Under the pieces are notes generated by a model. The model did no database searches. It was not told the DNA's origin and worked only from the letters and a program-made list of their open reading frames with translations. Below, one piece after another: positions 1 through 11,068 of a stretch of DNA of 64,000 bases. Position 1 is the stretch's first letter. The number at the start of each line of letters is the position of its first letter. A program made the position numbers and the translations under genes. This DNA comes from JAFECT01 sp035551675. GTDB lineage: Bacteria; Pseudomonadota; Alphaproteobacteria; Caulobacterales; Caulobacteraceae. Location of the stretch: contig DASZMV010000030.1 of NCBI GenBank assembly GCA_035551675.1, positions 1 to 64,000 of the forward strand, given 5' to 3'.

Positions 1-1
1 A

Positions 2-253
2 GCGACCTACGGCCCCGATCACCTGAAGGCGCTGAAGGCCGTCTTGCCCAAGGATGCGATCGTGCTCGCCGTCGGCGGCGCCGGGCCCGAGACGATGGCC
101 GCCTGGTGGAAGGCCGGCGCGCGCGGTTTCGGCCTGGGTTCGGATCTCTACAAGGCCGGTCAGTCGCCCGAGGAAACCCGCGACAAGGCGCAGGCCGCGG
201 TCGCCGCCGTGCGCGCCTTAAATCCTCAGGCCGCCGAGGCGCTAAGCGCGTAA
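2..253 (+). CDS. 2-dehydro-3-deoxy-6-phosphogalactonate aldolase, C-terminal part
   Basis: The left edge cuts this gene, so only about the last 83 codons are present. The frame is open from base 2 to a TAA at 251-253. The visible end (LAVGGAGPETMAAWWKAGA, then GFGLGSDLYKAG) matches the C-terminus of KDPGal/KDPG-type class I aldolases, where the GG and GLGSDLY segments bind the phosphate. Such enzymes split the 6-phospho keto-deoxy acid into pyruvate and glyceraldehyde 3-phosphate in galactonate breakdown. Its last 28 bases overlap the end of the convergent epimerase gene. The lysine that would form the Schiff base is outside the window. Confidence 0.8.
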   Translation, partial: ATYGPDHLKALKAVLPKDAIVLAVGGAGPETMAAWWKAGARGFGLGSDLYKAGQSPEETRDKAQAAVAAVRALNPQAAEALSA

Positions 254-1215
254 TAGTCGCGATACCAGTCCACGAACCGGGGCAGGCCTTCCTCGATGGA
301 GGTGGTCGGAACGAAACCGAAATCGCGGGTGGACGCGGCGATGTCCGCATAGGTCGAGACTACGTCGCCCGGCTGCATCGGCGCGAACTCGATCTCGGCC
401 TTCTTGCCGATGGCGCTTTCCAGCACCTCGACGAAGCGGGTCAGCTTTTCCGAGCGGTGGTTGCCGATGTTGTAGACCCGGTTCGGCGGCGTGACGTCGG
501 TCGGCGGCTTCTGCATCACAGCCACCACGCCCGAGACGATGTCATCGACGAAGGTAAAGTCGCGCCACATCTCGCCGTTGTTGAACACGGTGATCTTGCG
601 GCCCTCGTAGATCGCCTTGGTGAAGATGAAGGCCGCCATGTCCGGCCGCCCCCAGGGTCCGTAGACGGTAAAGAACCGCAGGCCTGTGCACGGCAGGTTC
701 CACAGGTGCGCATAGGTGCGCGCCAGGAGTTCGTCCGACCGCTTGGTCGCGGCATAGAGCGAATCCGGCTGGTCCACGCGGTCGGCGACCGAGAACGGCA
801 GCTCCTTGTTGGCGCCGTAGACCGAGGACGAACTGGCGTAGACGAAATGCTGCAGATCTTCGATGCGGCGTGCGAACTCGCTCATCACCACATGGCCCAT
901 GACGTTCGACGACACATAGGCATAGGGGTCGATCAGCGAGTAACGCACCCCCGCCTGGGCCGCGAGGTGCACGATGTGGGTCAGGCCCTTGCAGTCGTCC
1001 GCCATCCCCATGATCGCGTCGCGGTCGGAGATGTCGGCCTTCACGAAGCGAAAACCCGGCCGGGCGGTCAGGCGCGCCAGTCGCGCCTCCTTCAGCGCCA
1101 CCTCGTAATAGGGGTTCAGGTTGTCGAGGCCGATGACCTCGGCCCCCAGGTCGAGCAGACGCCCGCTGACCTGCGAGCCGATGAAGCCCGCCGCACCCGT
1201 CACCAGCACCCGCAT
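226..1215 (-). CDS. NAD-dependent epimerase, UDP-glucuronate 4-epimerase type
   Basis: Extended SDR of 329 residues, the usual length for the family. The Rossmann motif TGAAGFIG lies at residues 6-13. The catalytic Ser cluster is at about 128-131, with Tyr154 and Lys158 (YAATK). The segments LRFFTVYGPWGRPDMA and RDFTFVDDIV are typical of the GAE branch, which interconverts UDP-glucuronate and UDP-galacturonate for capsule, LPS or exopolysaccharide. No other polysaccharide genes are in view, so the end product is unknown. The ATG at 1215 begins directly at MRVLVTGAAG. The gene is divergent from the ArsR regulator and overlaps the aldolase end by 28 bases. Confidence 0.88.
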   Translation of the reverse strand: MRVLVTGAAGFIGSQVSGRLLDLGAEVIGLDNLNPYYEVALKEARLARLTARPGFRFVKADISDRDAIMGMADDCKGLTHIVHLAAQAGVRYSLIDPYAYVSSNVMGHVVMSEFARRIEDLQHFVYASSSSVYGANKELPFSVADRVDQPDSLYAATKRSDELLARTYAHLWNLPCTGLRFFTVYGPWGRPDMAAFIFTKAIYEGRKITVFNNGEMWRDFTFVDDIVSGVVAVMQKPPTDVTPPNRVYNIGNHRSEKLTRFVEVLESAIGKKAEIEFAPMQPGDVVSTYADIAASTRDFGFVPTTSIEEGLPRFVDWYRDYYALSASAA

Positions 1216-1301
1216 GTCGTCACGCCTCCGAGGAACCGGGGCGGTTTAGACGCCCGCCCCTGGCGGAGCAACGCGCCAAAGCCTGCTTCAGGGGAGGGGT
1301 G

Positions 1302-1330
1302 TTGACAATCGCGTCGGCGGTCTGAATAGT
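1302..1330 (+). promoter_or_regulatory. Sigma70-type promoter of the ArsR/SRPBCC pair
   Basis: TTGACA at 1302-1307 and AATAGT at 1325-1330 are separated by 17 bases. The expected transcription start, six or seven bases further on, falls at about 1337, next to the ATG at 1338. The mRNA may therefore be leaderless. This fits the lack of a Shine-Dalgarno sequence before the start. Confidence 0.6.
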
Positions 1331-1349
1331 TTTCCACATGGTGAACTAT
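1326..1349. promoter_or_regulatory. Probable ArsR-family operator palindrome
   Basis: A 24-base inverted repeat with outer arms ATAGTT (1326-1331) and AACTAT (1344-1349) and inner arms CCA (1334-1336) and TGG (1339-1341). It covers the -10 box, the expected transcription start and the ATG of the regulator gene. Binding of the dimeric regulator here would block its own transcription. Assignment to this regulator is inferred from position and symmetry. Confidence 0.65.
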
Positions 1350-1715
1350 AAGCCCGACGCCCTCGACCGCACCTTCGCCGCCCTCACCGACCCCACCCGT
1401 CGGGCCATTCTGGCCAGGCTGGAGGCCGAAGAGAGCCTGAGCATCAGTGCCCTCGCCGAACCCTTCGCCATCAAGCTTCCCGCGGTGATGAAGCACCTGG
1501 ACGTCCTCACCGAGGCCGGCCTGATCACCCGCACCAAACACGGCCGCACCGTCGACGTGCGGCTCACCCCCCAGCCGCTGAAGGCCGCGGCCGACTGGCT
1601 GGAACGTTACGAGCGCTTCTGGTCGCCGGCCATGGATCGCCTGGCTGCCTACGCCGAAGCCAAGGAAGCCGAGGCGTCGAGGTCGAGCGGTGACGATGAC
1701 GAGGGCGGCGGATGA
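1338..1715 (+). CDS. ArsR-family winged-helix regulator
   Basis: 125-residue protein with the compact ArsR/SmtB fold. FAALTDPTRRAILARL forms the first helices, and SALAEPFAIKLPAVMKHLDVL the helix-turn-helix (about residues 36-60), followed by the wing around TRTKHGRTVDVRL. There is no CxC metal site, so it is not a classical metal sensor. It belongs to the SdpR/YczG-like group that is normally paired with an SRPBCC gene. It overlaps that gene by four bases (ATGA), so the two are translationally coupled. The acidic Gly/Asp-rich tail is unremarkable. Autorepression through the palindrome over its start is likely. The ligand is unknown. Confidence 0.9.
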   Translation: MVNYKPDALDRTFAALTDPTRRAILARLEAEESLSISALAEPFAIKLPAVMKHLDVLTEAGLITRTKHGRTVDVRLTPQPLKAAADWLERYERFWSPAMDRLAAYAEAKEAEASRSSGDDDEGGG

Positions 1716-2182
1716 CCGGCTTCACCCTCACCCGCCAGATCGCGGCGCGCCCGTCGATCGTCTACGACGCCCTGACCACCGCCGACGGCGTCGCCGCCTG
1801 GTGGGGACCCGACGACCAGCCGGTCACCGTGTCGGAAGTCGACGCGCGCATCGGCGGCGGCTTTCGCGTGCGCTTCGCAACCGACGACGGGCTCGAACAC
1901 GAGGCCCAGGGTGAATTTCTCGAACTGGATCCGCCGCGGCGCGTGGTGATGAGCTGGCGCTGGGCGGTCAACGGCGTCGCCGACGAGGTTGGACGCGAAT
2001 CGCGCGTCGAGGTCGATCTGCGCCGCGCCGACTACGGCACCGAACTCACCTTCAGCCATCTCGAACTGGCGACCGAGGCCTCCGCCGTGAGTCACGAGGG
2101 CGGTTGGGCCGGCGCCTTGAACAAGTTGCAACGGCGCCTCGACGGCGTCCCCGGGGAGTCCACCTTCAATGCGACCCAATAG
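1712..2182 (+). CDS. SRPBCC (AHSA1-type) protein
   Basis: 156 residues with the START-like fold. It begins FTLTRQIAARPSIVYDALT and shows AAWWGPDD near residue 31, the usual signature of the AHSA1/polyketide-cyclase-like group that partners ArsR regulators. The end (WAGALNKLQRRL) is the long C-terminal helix that closes the hydrophobic cavity. A small-molecule binding role is likely, but the ligand is unknown. Translation is coupled to the regulator by an ATGA overlap, and the last 14 bases overlap the start of the next gene. Confidence 0.85.
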   Translation: MTGFTLTRQIAARPSIVYDALTTADGVAAWWGPDDQPVTVSEVDARIGGGFRVRFATDDGLEHEAQGEFLELDPPRRVVMSWRWAVNGVADEVGRESRVEVDLRRADYGTELTFSHLELATEASAVSHEGGWAGALNKLQRRLDGVPGESTFNATQ

Positions 2183-2927
2183 TCATCTGGATCACACCCT
2201 GCCGCCCTTCCTGCTGTGGGCGTTGTCGGCCATCGCGTCGAGCGCGATCGCATCGGCGTTGTTGTTCGCCCATCCGTCGACCGCGCATGCCGCCGCCATC
2301 GGGTCCTATCCGGCCATGGCGCCGCTCGCGAGCTATGCTTCGGCCGACCGCGACGCCGAGATCGCGTTCGCGAGAAGCGCCGCGCCGCCGGCCATCTCCA
2401 GCGATGCCGAAATCATGGTGCTCGGCGCGCATGGCTATGAAAAGGCCGTAGCGGGTAAGAACGGATTCGTCTGTCTCGTCATTCGCTCCTGGGCCAACCT
2501 GTTCGACAACGCAGAGTTCTGGAATCCAAAGATCCGCTCGCCGATCTGCTACAACGCCGCGGCCGCGCGCACGGTCATGCCGGAATACCTCGAACGCACC
2601 GAATGGGTCCTCGCCGGTGTTCCGCTCGCGGAGATGGACAAGCGCACCCGCGCCGAGGTCGCCTCGGGCAAGATCGGAGCGCCGGCCGCCGGAGCCATGT
2701 GCTATATGTTGTCGAAGTCGCAGTACCTGACCGACAACGGCGGCGCCTGGTATCCGCACATGATGTTTTTTCAGCCGACCATGCCGGCCTCCGCCTGGGG
2801 CGCCGGTCTCAAAGGCGTCCAGGTCTATAGTTCGCAGGGCGCGCCCGAACCGGTGACGACCTTCATGGTCCTCGTGCCGCGCTGGTCGGACGGCACGCCT
2901 AGCGCGGCGGCGCAACCCCAGCCGTAA
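2169..2927 (+). CDS. Secreted protein of unknown function
   Basis: 252 residues. The N-terminus has a hydrophobic stretch (about residues 11-34) and a likely signal-peptidase site after AHA in PSTAHAAAIG, so the mature part is predicted to be exported. The mature part contains several Cys (FVCLVI, SPICYN, GAMCYM) and conserved-looking aromatic motifs such as NAEFWNPKI and GAWYPHMMFF. I recognise no family. It starts 14 bases inside the SRPBCC gene and may be read from the same transcript. Its last 29 bases overlap the convergent DUF2891 gene. An alternative start further downstream would lose the signal peptide. Confidence 0.7.
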   Translation: MRPNSHLDHTLPPFLLWALSAIASSAIASALLFAHPSTAHAAAIGSYPAMAPLASYASADRDAEIAFARSAAPPAISSDAEIMVLGAHGYEKAVAGKNGFVCLVIRSWANLFDNAEFWNPKIRSPICYNAAAARTVMPEYLERTEWVLAGVPLAEMDKRTRAEVASGKIGAPAAGAMCYMLSKSQYLTDNGGAWYPHMMFFQPTMPASAWGAGLKGVQVYSSQGAPEPVTTFMVLVPRWSDGTPSAAAQPQP

Positions 2928-3936
2928 GCGCCAACATTGCGAAGGTCGCGAGCCAGTGCTCGCCCATGTAGTCGCCAGCCACATGCGGTAGGCTGGCGTC
3001 GAGGTGGACTCTTGCGGCATCCCGCGCGATCGAGCGTGCCGGTTCTTCAACCGCGGAAGCGATTCCATGCCAACACCACGCGCGTGACAGGTTCAGGCCG
3101 TCGAGGTGAGCGATTTTGCCGTCAGTGCGATCGCTGACTTTCGCGGGCGTGAAGAGAGTGGTGGGCTTACGCTCGTCGACGCGCGGCAAGAAGGCATCGA
3201 ACCAAGTTCGGAATTCGGTCGCATCCAGAACGCAGCGCATGCATTCGGCTTCGATCAGGGCAGATGACAGGAAGTCATCGCCGGAAGGCTCCCACGCCTG
3301 ACAGTCACGATCGCTGCCGTACCAACGCCGCGCGGTTTGTTCGATCAAGGTGCTTAGCTCAGGATCGCCGGTCGCTTCCACATAGTCGGCGAACATTCTT
3401 AGCGCGAACGCGGTGTTTCCGTGCGCGCCGGCGCGAATGGGGTAGTCGGCCTTGGGCAAAAACTCTTTCAACCGGGCGATGACCATCGACTCCAGAGGCC
3501 CTAACGATCTCGCCCAGGTCGTCCATGCGGTGGATCCGGTGTCGCGCGCCTTGGGCGTGCGCTGCCGAATCAGATTTGCTTGGAGGGCCAGTAGCCAAGC
3601 CCAGCCGTACGGGCGCTCAAAGCCTCTGCTCGCTGGCCGGCTCATATAGGCGGCTTCGGCTTCTCCTTTTTCCGGCGTGAACTGCTCGTCGAACAACGTG
3701 CGCGTGGCGTCGGCCTGGGCGTGGATCGGGAACCACCTCAGCAGCTCTGCCAGCAGCCAATAGCCGTGCACGCACGAGTGCCAGTCGAAGCTGCCGTAGA
3801 AGATCGGATGCAGGTCCTTGGGCGAGCGCACGTCTACGTCACTGACCATCACGTGATCCAGCTTGTTGGGATATTCGCGCGTCAGATGCCCAAGCGCGAT
3901 GGCGGCGAACTTTTCGGCGATGTCTTGTGTCAGCAT
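2899..3936 (-). CDS. DUF2891 family protein
   Basis: 345 residues. Segments such as FYGSFDWHSCVHGYWLLAELLR near residue 50, HGNTAFALRMFADY, and the end (HVAGDYMGEHWLATFAML) are typical of DUF2891. This is a soluble, mostly helical family with a toroid-like repeat of helices and no proven function. The start at 3936 is fixed by coupling: the upstream DUF979 gene ends in TGA, whose last A is the first base of this ATG (TGATG). It is the last gene of the DUF969-DUF979-DUF2891 operon. It is probably cytoplasmic, as no signal peptide is seen. An enzyme acting on the substrate imported by its partners is an inference. Confidence 0.82.
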   Translation of the reverse strand: MLTQDIAEKFAAIALGHLTREYPNKLDHVMVSDVDVRSPKDLHPIFYGSFDWHSCVHGYWLLAELLRWFPIHAQADATRTLFDEQFTPEKGEAEAAYMSRPASRGFERPYGWAWLLALQANLIRQRTPKARDTGSTAWTTWARSLGPLESMVIARLKEFLPKADYPIRAGAHGNTAFALRMFADYVEATGDPELSTLIEQTARRWYGSDRDCQAWEPSGDDFLSSALIEAECMRCVLDATEFRTWFDAFLPRVDERKPTTLFTPAKVSDRTDGKIAHLDGLNLSRAWCWHGIASAVEEPARSIARDAARVHLDASLPHVAGDYMGEHWLATFAMLALTAGVAPPR

Positions 3937-4943
3937 CAGAACCTGAAGACGAGGAGGTAAAGGAGGGCGGTGTTGACGACCAGCATCAGAGCGCCGGTCG
4001 GGATCTGGGCGCGGATCACCCCGTTCAATATGGCGTTCTTGTCCGGCAGGTTCAGCAGCACGGCGGGCACCACGTTGAAGTTCGCGGCCATCGGCGTCAT
4101 CAGAGTTCCCGAATAGCCCGACAACATGCCGATCGCCGCCATGATCACCGGATCGCCGTGCAGCCGCCCGACGATCAGCGGCATGCCGATGGCCGCGGTC
4201 ATGATCGGAAACGCGGCGAACGCGTTGCCCATGACGATGGTGAACATTGCCATGCCGCAGGTGTAGATCGCCACCACCGCAAAGGCGTTGTCCTGCGGAA
4301 TCCAGCTCGAGGTGAGGTCGCTCACCGCCTTGCCCACGCCGCCCGCGACAAACACCGCGCCCAGCGACGCCAAGGCCTGCGGCAGGATCGTCGCCCAGCC
4401 GATGCTGTCGACAAGCCGTCGGCCTTCCTGGAATGGAGTTACCGGGCCGGGTCGAAGCCACAGCATCGAGATCACCAGCGCGATGACGATGCCGATCGCC
4501 AGCGCTACGACCGTCTGCAGATCCTTGCCGAGGAACGGTTGGCCGAACAGGGTGAGCGGCGGCGAATGCGTCAGTTGCGGCGCCATCAGGGACAGCGACA
4601 GAACGAAGGTCACCGCGGGCACGATCAAGGCGGCGGCGAACAGCCAATCGCCGTGCTTGCGCGACCGGACTTCGCGTTCCTGCGGGGTGGTGGTCGCAGG
4701 CTTGCCGACGCCGAGCCCGATAAAGCCTGCGATGAGCGCCAGCGCGATGACCAGCACGCCGTTCCCCACGTCGCCGATTGCATCCCCCGCGATGAAGCTG
4801 ACCGCGACCAGGGCCCAGAACAGTCCGTTGGACCACCGTTTCCTGTTGTCCTTGTCCAGAACGCTCAGCACCGCCCACAGGGCGAACAGGGCGCCGCAGA
4901 CATAGTAGGCGACGTGAAGATCGAGAGTCTTGGGCCAGCTCAT
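3936..4943 (-). CDS. DUF979 family membrane protein, permease partner
   Basis: 335 residues with about nine or ten hydrophobic segments. The pattern (LTPMAANFNVVPAVLLNL, GTLMTPMAANF near residue 270) is that of DUF979, which occurs with DUF969 as a two-protein inner-membrane system. It starts with ATG at 4943, inside the end of the DUF969 gene (ATGA overlap), and its stop overlaps the DUF2891 start. In other bacteria the pair is often next to pyrrolidone-carboxylate peptidase or 5-oxoprolinase genes, which suggests transport of pyroglutamate or short peptides. This has not been proved here. Confidence 0.83.
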   Translation of the reverse strand: MSWPKTLDLHVAYYVCGALFALWAVLSVLDKDNRKRWSNGLFWALVAVSFIAGDAIGDVGNGVLVIALALIAGFIGLGVGKPATTTPQEREVRSRKHGDWLFAAALIVPAVTFVLSLSLMAPQLTHSPPLTLFGQPFLGKDLQTVVALAIGIVIALVISMLWLRPGPVTPFQEGRRLVDSIGWATILPQALASLGAVFVAGGVGKAVSDLTSSWIPQDNAFAVVAIYTCGMAMFTIVMGNAFAAFPIMTAAIGMPLIVGRLHGDPVIMAAIGMLSGYSGTLMTPMAANFNVVPAVLLNLPDKNAILNGVIRAQIPTGALMLVVNTALLYLLVFRF

Positions 4944-5662
4944 TCGCCCGCCTCCGTCTCGCGCCTCAGACTACGGTCGAACATCAAGAGCCGCGCGCCG
5001 TGAATGACCAGGGCGCAGAGCGCGGTGGGAATCGCCCACAGCGAGACCGACAGCGGCGCGACGTTCACGCCGAAGCCCTTCATGGTTCCCACGATCAGCA
5101 GCACCGCGCCGATGGCGATGAACACGTCCTCGCTGTAGAACACCGCGATATTGTCCGCCGCCGCGCACCAGGCGCGCACGCGTTCGCGCACCTTGTCGGG
5201 CGCCGGCGTGGCGCGCTCCTTGTCCAGCGCTGCCTCCGCCATGGGCGCCAACAGCGGACGCACCGTCTGGGCATGACCCATCATCGAGGTCAGGCCGCAG
5301 GCCGCGGTGAGCTGGCGCACGACGAAATAGGCCAACAGAATCCCGCCCACCGTGGCCGCGCCGATACGTCCGATCAGGTTCCGCGCCCGCTCCTGCAGGC
5401 CCTCGCGCTCCAACAGCCCGATCAGCGGCAGGATCATCCAGATCAGGGTGATGTTGCGGTTGGTGTTGTAAGCCTTGCCGAGCGTCTTCAGCGTCGCAAT
5501 GAAGGCCGCGCCCAGGGCCTTCGGCTCCAGCGTCGCCCCCTGCGCGATGGCGCCCAGCAAGCCCGTCGCCAGGGCGCCGACAACCACCACCAGCAGCGGA
5601 TTGAGCCTGAGCAGAAAGCCGCCCACCACCAGGGCGATGCCCAGAAGGACCAGGTACTCCAC
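4940..5662 (-). CDS. DUF969 family membrane protein, permease partner
   Basis: 240 residues beginning at a GTG (5662), which is the first start that gives the hydrophobic N-terminus EYLVLLGIALVVGGFLLRL. It has about six membrane segments. The charged loop RNITLIWMILPLIGLLEREG and the later ACGLTSMMGHAQTVRPL are characteristic of DUF969. It is first in a three-gene operon and overlaps DUF979 by four bases. Together with DUF979 it probably forms one transporter in the inner membrane. The operon is divergent from the SDR gene at 5780. Confidence 0.83.
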   Translation of the reverse strand: MEYLVLLGIALVVGGFLLRLNPLLVVVVGALATGLLGAIAQGATLEPKALGAAFIATLKTLGKAYNTNRNITLIWMILPLIGLLEREGLQERARNLIGRIGAATVGGILLAYFVVRQLTAACGLTSMMGHAQTVRPLLAPMAEAALDKERATPAPDKVRERVRAWCAAADNIAVFYSEDVFIAIGAVLLIVGTMKGFGVNVAPLSVSLWAIPTALCALVIHGARLLMFDRSLRRETEAGE

Positions 5663-5779
5663 GTCGGTCTCCCACTCCCCGGGTGGCCCCGTTCTCCGAG
5701 CGGGCCATTCTCGACCGGGTTGTCGCGCGGATTTGCCGTCTGCGCTACCAGGGGGCGGCGCTCAGCGGAAGGCCCTCCC

Positions 5780-6538
5780 ATGAACCTCGATTTCTCCGGC
5801 AAGACGGTCCTCGTCACCGGCGCCAGCCGCGGCATCGGCGCGGCCATCGCGGAGGCGTTCGGCGACGCCGGCGCCTTCGTCGGCGTGCACTGCGGCCGCG
5901 AAACCGCCAAGGCGGACGCGATCGCCGCCCGCTTCGGCGACCGCGCCGCGGTGTTCCAGGCCGACCTGTCGCGGCTCGAGGACTGCGAGCGTCTGTGGGG
6001 CGAGGCCCTCGACTGTTTCGGCCGCATCGACGTCCTGGTGAACAATGCCGGCGTCGCCATCGGCTCGCCGCCGGACGAACCGGTCACCCGCTGGCTGGCC
6101 GACTGGGAGACCACCATGGCCGTGAACCTGACCGCGACCGCGCTCCTGTCGCGCGCGGCGGTCGCCCACTTCCAGACCGCCGGGGGCGGCCGCATCGTCA
6201 ACATCGCGTCCCGCGCCGCCTTCCGCGGCGACACCCCCGACTACCTCGCCTACGCCGCGTCCAAGGGCGGCATGGTCGCGCTCACCCGCTCCATCGCGCG
6301 CGGCTACGGCAAGGACGGCGTCACCGCCTTCGTCGTGGCCCCAGGCTTCACCCGCACCGAAATGGCCCAGGACTTTATCGACCAGTACGGCGAGGACTTT
6401 GCGATGAAGGACGTCGCGCTGAGCCGGATGACGGAGCCGAAGGACATCGCGCCGACGGTGCTGTTCCTGGCCAGCGGATTGGCCGACCATGCGACGGGCT
6501 CGACCATCGACATCAATGCGGGGAGTTATGTGCGGTGA
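5780..6538 (+). CDS. Short-chain dehydrogenase/reductase (SDR)
   Basis: Classical SDR of 252 residues with cofactor motif TGASRGIG at 13-20, NNAG at about 88-91, Ser144, Tyr158 and Lys162 (YAASK). The sequence is closest in style to 3-oxoacyl-ACP reductase-like proteins, but the substrate cannot be told. The ATG at 5780 follows GGAAGG by six bases and begins right at the first strand. Longer in-frame openings upstream lack coding character. The DUF6980-like gene follows after seven bases and is probably cotranscribed. Confidence 0.88.
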   Translation: MNLDFSGKTVLVTGASRGIGAAIAEAFGDAGAFVGVHCGRETAKADAIAARFGDRAAVFQADLSRLEDCERLWGEALDCFGRIDVLVNNAGVAIGSPPDEPVTRWLADWETTMAVNLTATALLSRAAVAHFQTAGGGRIVNIASRAAFRGDTPDYLAYAASKGGMVALTRSIARGYGKDGVTAFVVAPGFTRTEMAQDFIDQYGEDFAMKDVALSRMTEPKDIAPTVLFLASGLADHATGSTIDINAGSYVR

Positions 6539-6545
6539 GGAGCAG

Positions 6546-6752
6546 ATGACTGATCATTGTTGCTTGACGATGCGCCTTTCGGTTCGGACGATGGATCCAC
6601 CGTCAGACGTTGGTCAGGGCGCGATTGTTGCTTACGATCCTAAGATCCGCGCGTATCTCGTCGCACCACAAGGAACTGAGATCACAGAACATGTTGCGAT
6701 CTTCCACTGTCCATGGTGCGGAACACGACTTCCCGAAATCCTGAGGGTTTAA
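6546..6752 (+). CDS. DUF6980-like small cysteine protein
   Basis: 68 residues. The start at 6546 follows GAGGAG, leaves MTDHCCLTM at the N-terminus and lies seven bases after the SDR stop. The N-terminal HCC and C-terminal FHCPWCGTRLP are the two cysteine sites of the DUF6980 family and probably bind one metal ion. The middle (GAIVAYDPKIRAYLV) is a short beta hairpin. Function is unknown. Codon use is less GC-rich than in neighbouring genes, which suggests either relaxed selection or recent arrival. Confidence 0.72.
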   Translation: MTDHCCLTMRLSVRTMDPPSDVGQGAIVAYDPKIRAYLVAPQGTEITEHVAIFHCPWCGTRLPEILRV

Positions 6753-6759
6753 GCCTGCG

Positions 6760-6908
6760 TTCCTTCCCCCGGTCGGGGGAAGGTGGCGCGAAGCGCCGGA
6801 TGGGGGACAGGGACGGAATAGAATAACGCGCCACGACGCCCACATCTATCTGAGCCCGTAACCCCTCATCCGATCCTTCGGGTCACCTTCTCCCTCTGGG
6901 AGAAGGAA
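6760..6908. repeat. Modular palindromic intergenic element (CCTTCCCC family)
   Basis: About 150 bases between the small cysteine gene and the convergent YkgJ-like gene. It starts TTCCTTCCCCC and ends GGGAGAAGGAA. Internal hairpins include CCCCCGGTCGGGGG and GGCGCGAAGCGCC. The build is the same as that of the elements at 12811, 21943 and 32471: outer C/G-rich arms carrying smaller hairpins. It probably also acts as a two-way terminator. Confidence 0.6.
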
Positions 6909-6923
6909 CACAGACACGGGCGC

Positions 6924-7459
6924 TTAACGTTCCGCTTCGAACGTCCCGCCGCGCAGGGTCTTCAGCACGTCGGTCAGCACCTCGACCATCGCATGGCCGT
7001 CGCCGGTGAGCGCCGCGCGTTCTAGGCGTTCGTTGACGAACATCTTCGCGAACCCGTGCCCCGGCGGCCCGGCCACGCTGAGGAAGCAGGCGACGTCGCG
7101 GCTGATCAGGCCCGCGAGGAACAGGATGAACTTCTTGTTGAGCACGCAGGCGTCGGGGCCGTCGATGATGAACTTCACCCCGATGCGGTTGCGAAAGCGC
7201 CAGGGGATGTCGTCGGTCTCCTCGACGATGAGGACGCCGCTGCGGTCGGGGCGCCAGGCGTCGTCGAGGTCCTCGAACATGCGCCAGCCGCAGTACCACT
7301 CCGCGCACACCTTGGGTCGTTCGGCATAGATGGCGCAGCCGGAACCCTCGACGCAGTGTTCGCACACCGAATTGGCCGGCTTCACGAACGCGTCGGAGAC
7401 GATCGGCGGTATGCGGCAACAGACCGTGCACTGACCGCACTTGCGTCCGCGCACAGCCT

Positions 7460-7463
<4 letters not shown>
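6924..7463 (-). CDS. YkgJ-family cysteine cluster protein
   Basis: 179 residues. The N-terminal half carries the CxxCxxCC-like cluster (GRKCGQCTVCC at about 7-17), then CEHCVEGSGCAIYAERPKVCAEWYCGW. This is the zinc or iron-sulfur binding pattern of the CxxCxxCC/YkgJ family. The second half has no recognised domain. The ATG at 7463 overlaps the end of the oxoprolinase gene (ATGA), so it is the third gene of that operon. A role in maturation or metal supply for the oxoprolinase is only a guess from context. Confidence 0.82.
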
Positions 7464-11062
<3,599 letters not shown>

Positions 11063-11068
11063 CGGCGG

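Noticed and set aside
2899..4878. A 659-codon frame joining DUF2891 with sequence opposite DUF979
   Set aside because: The upstream half is an out-of-frame reading of the DUF979 gene. The TGATG overlap fixes the DUF2891 start at 3936.
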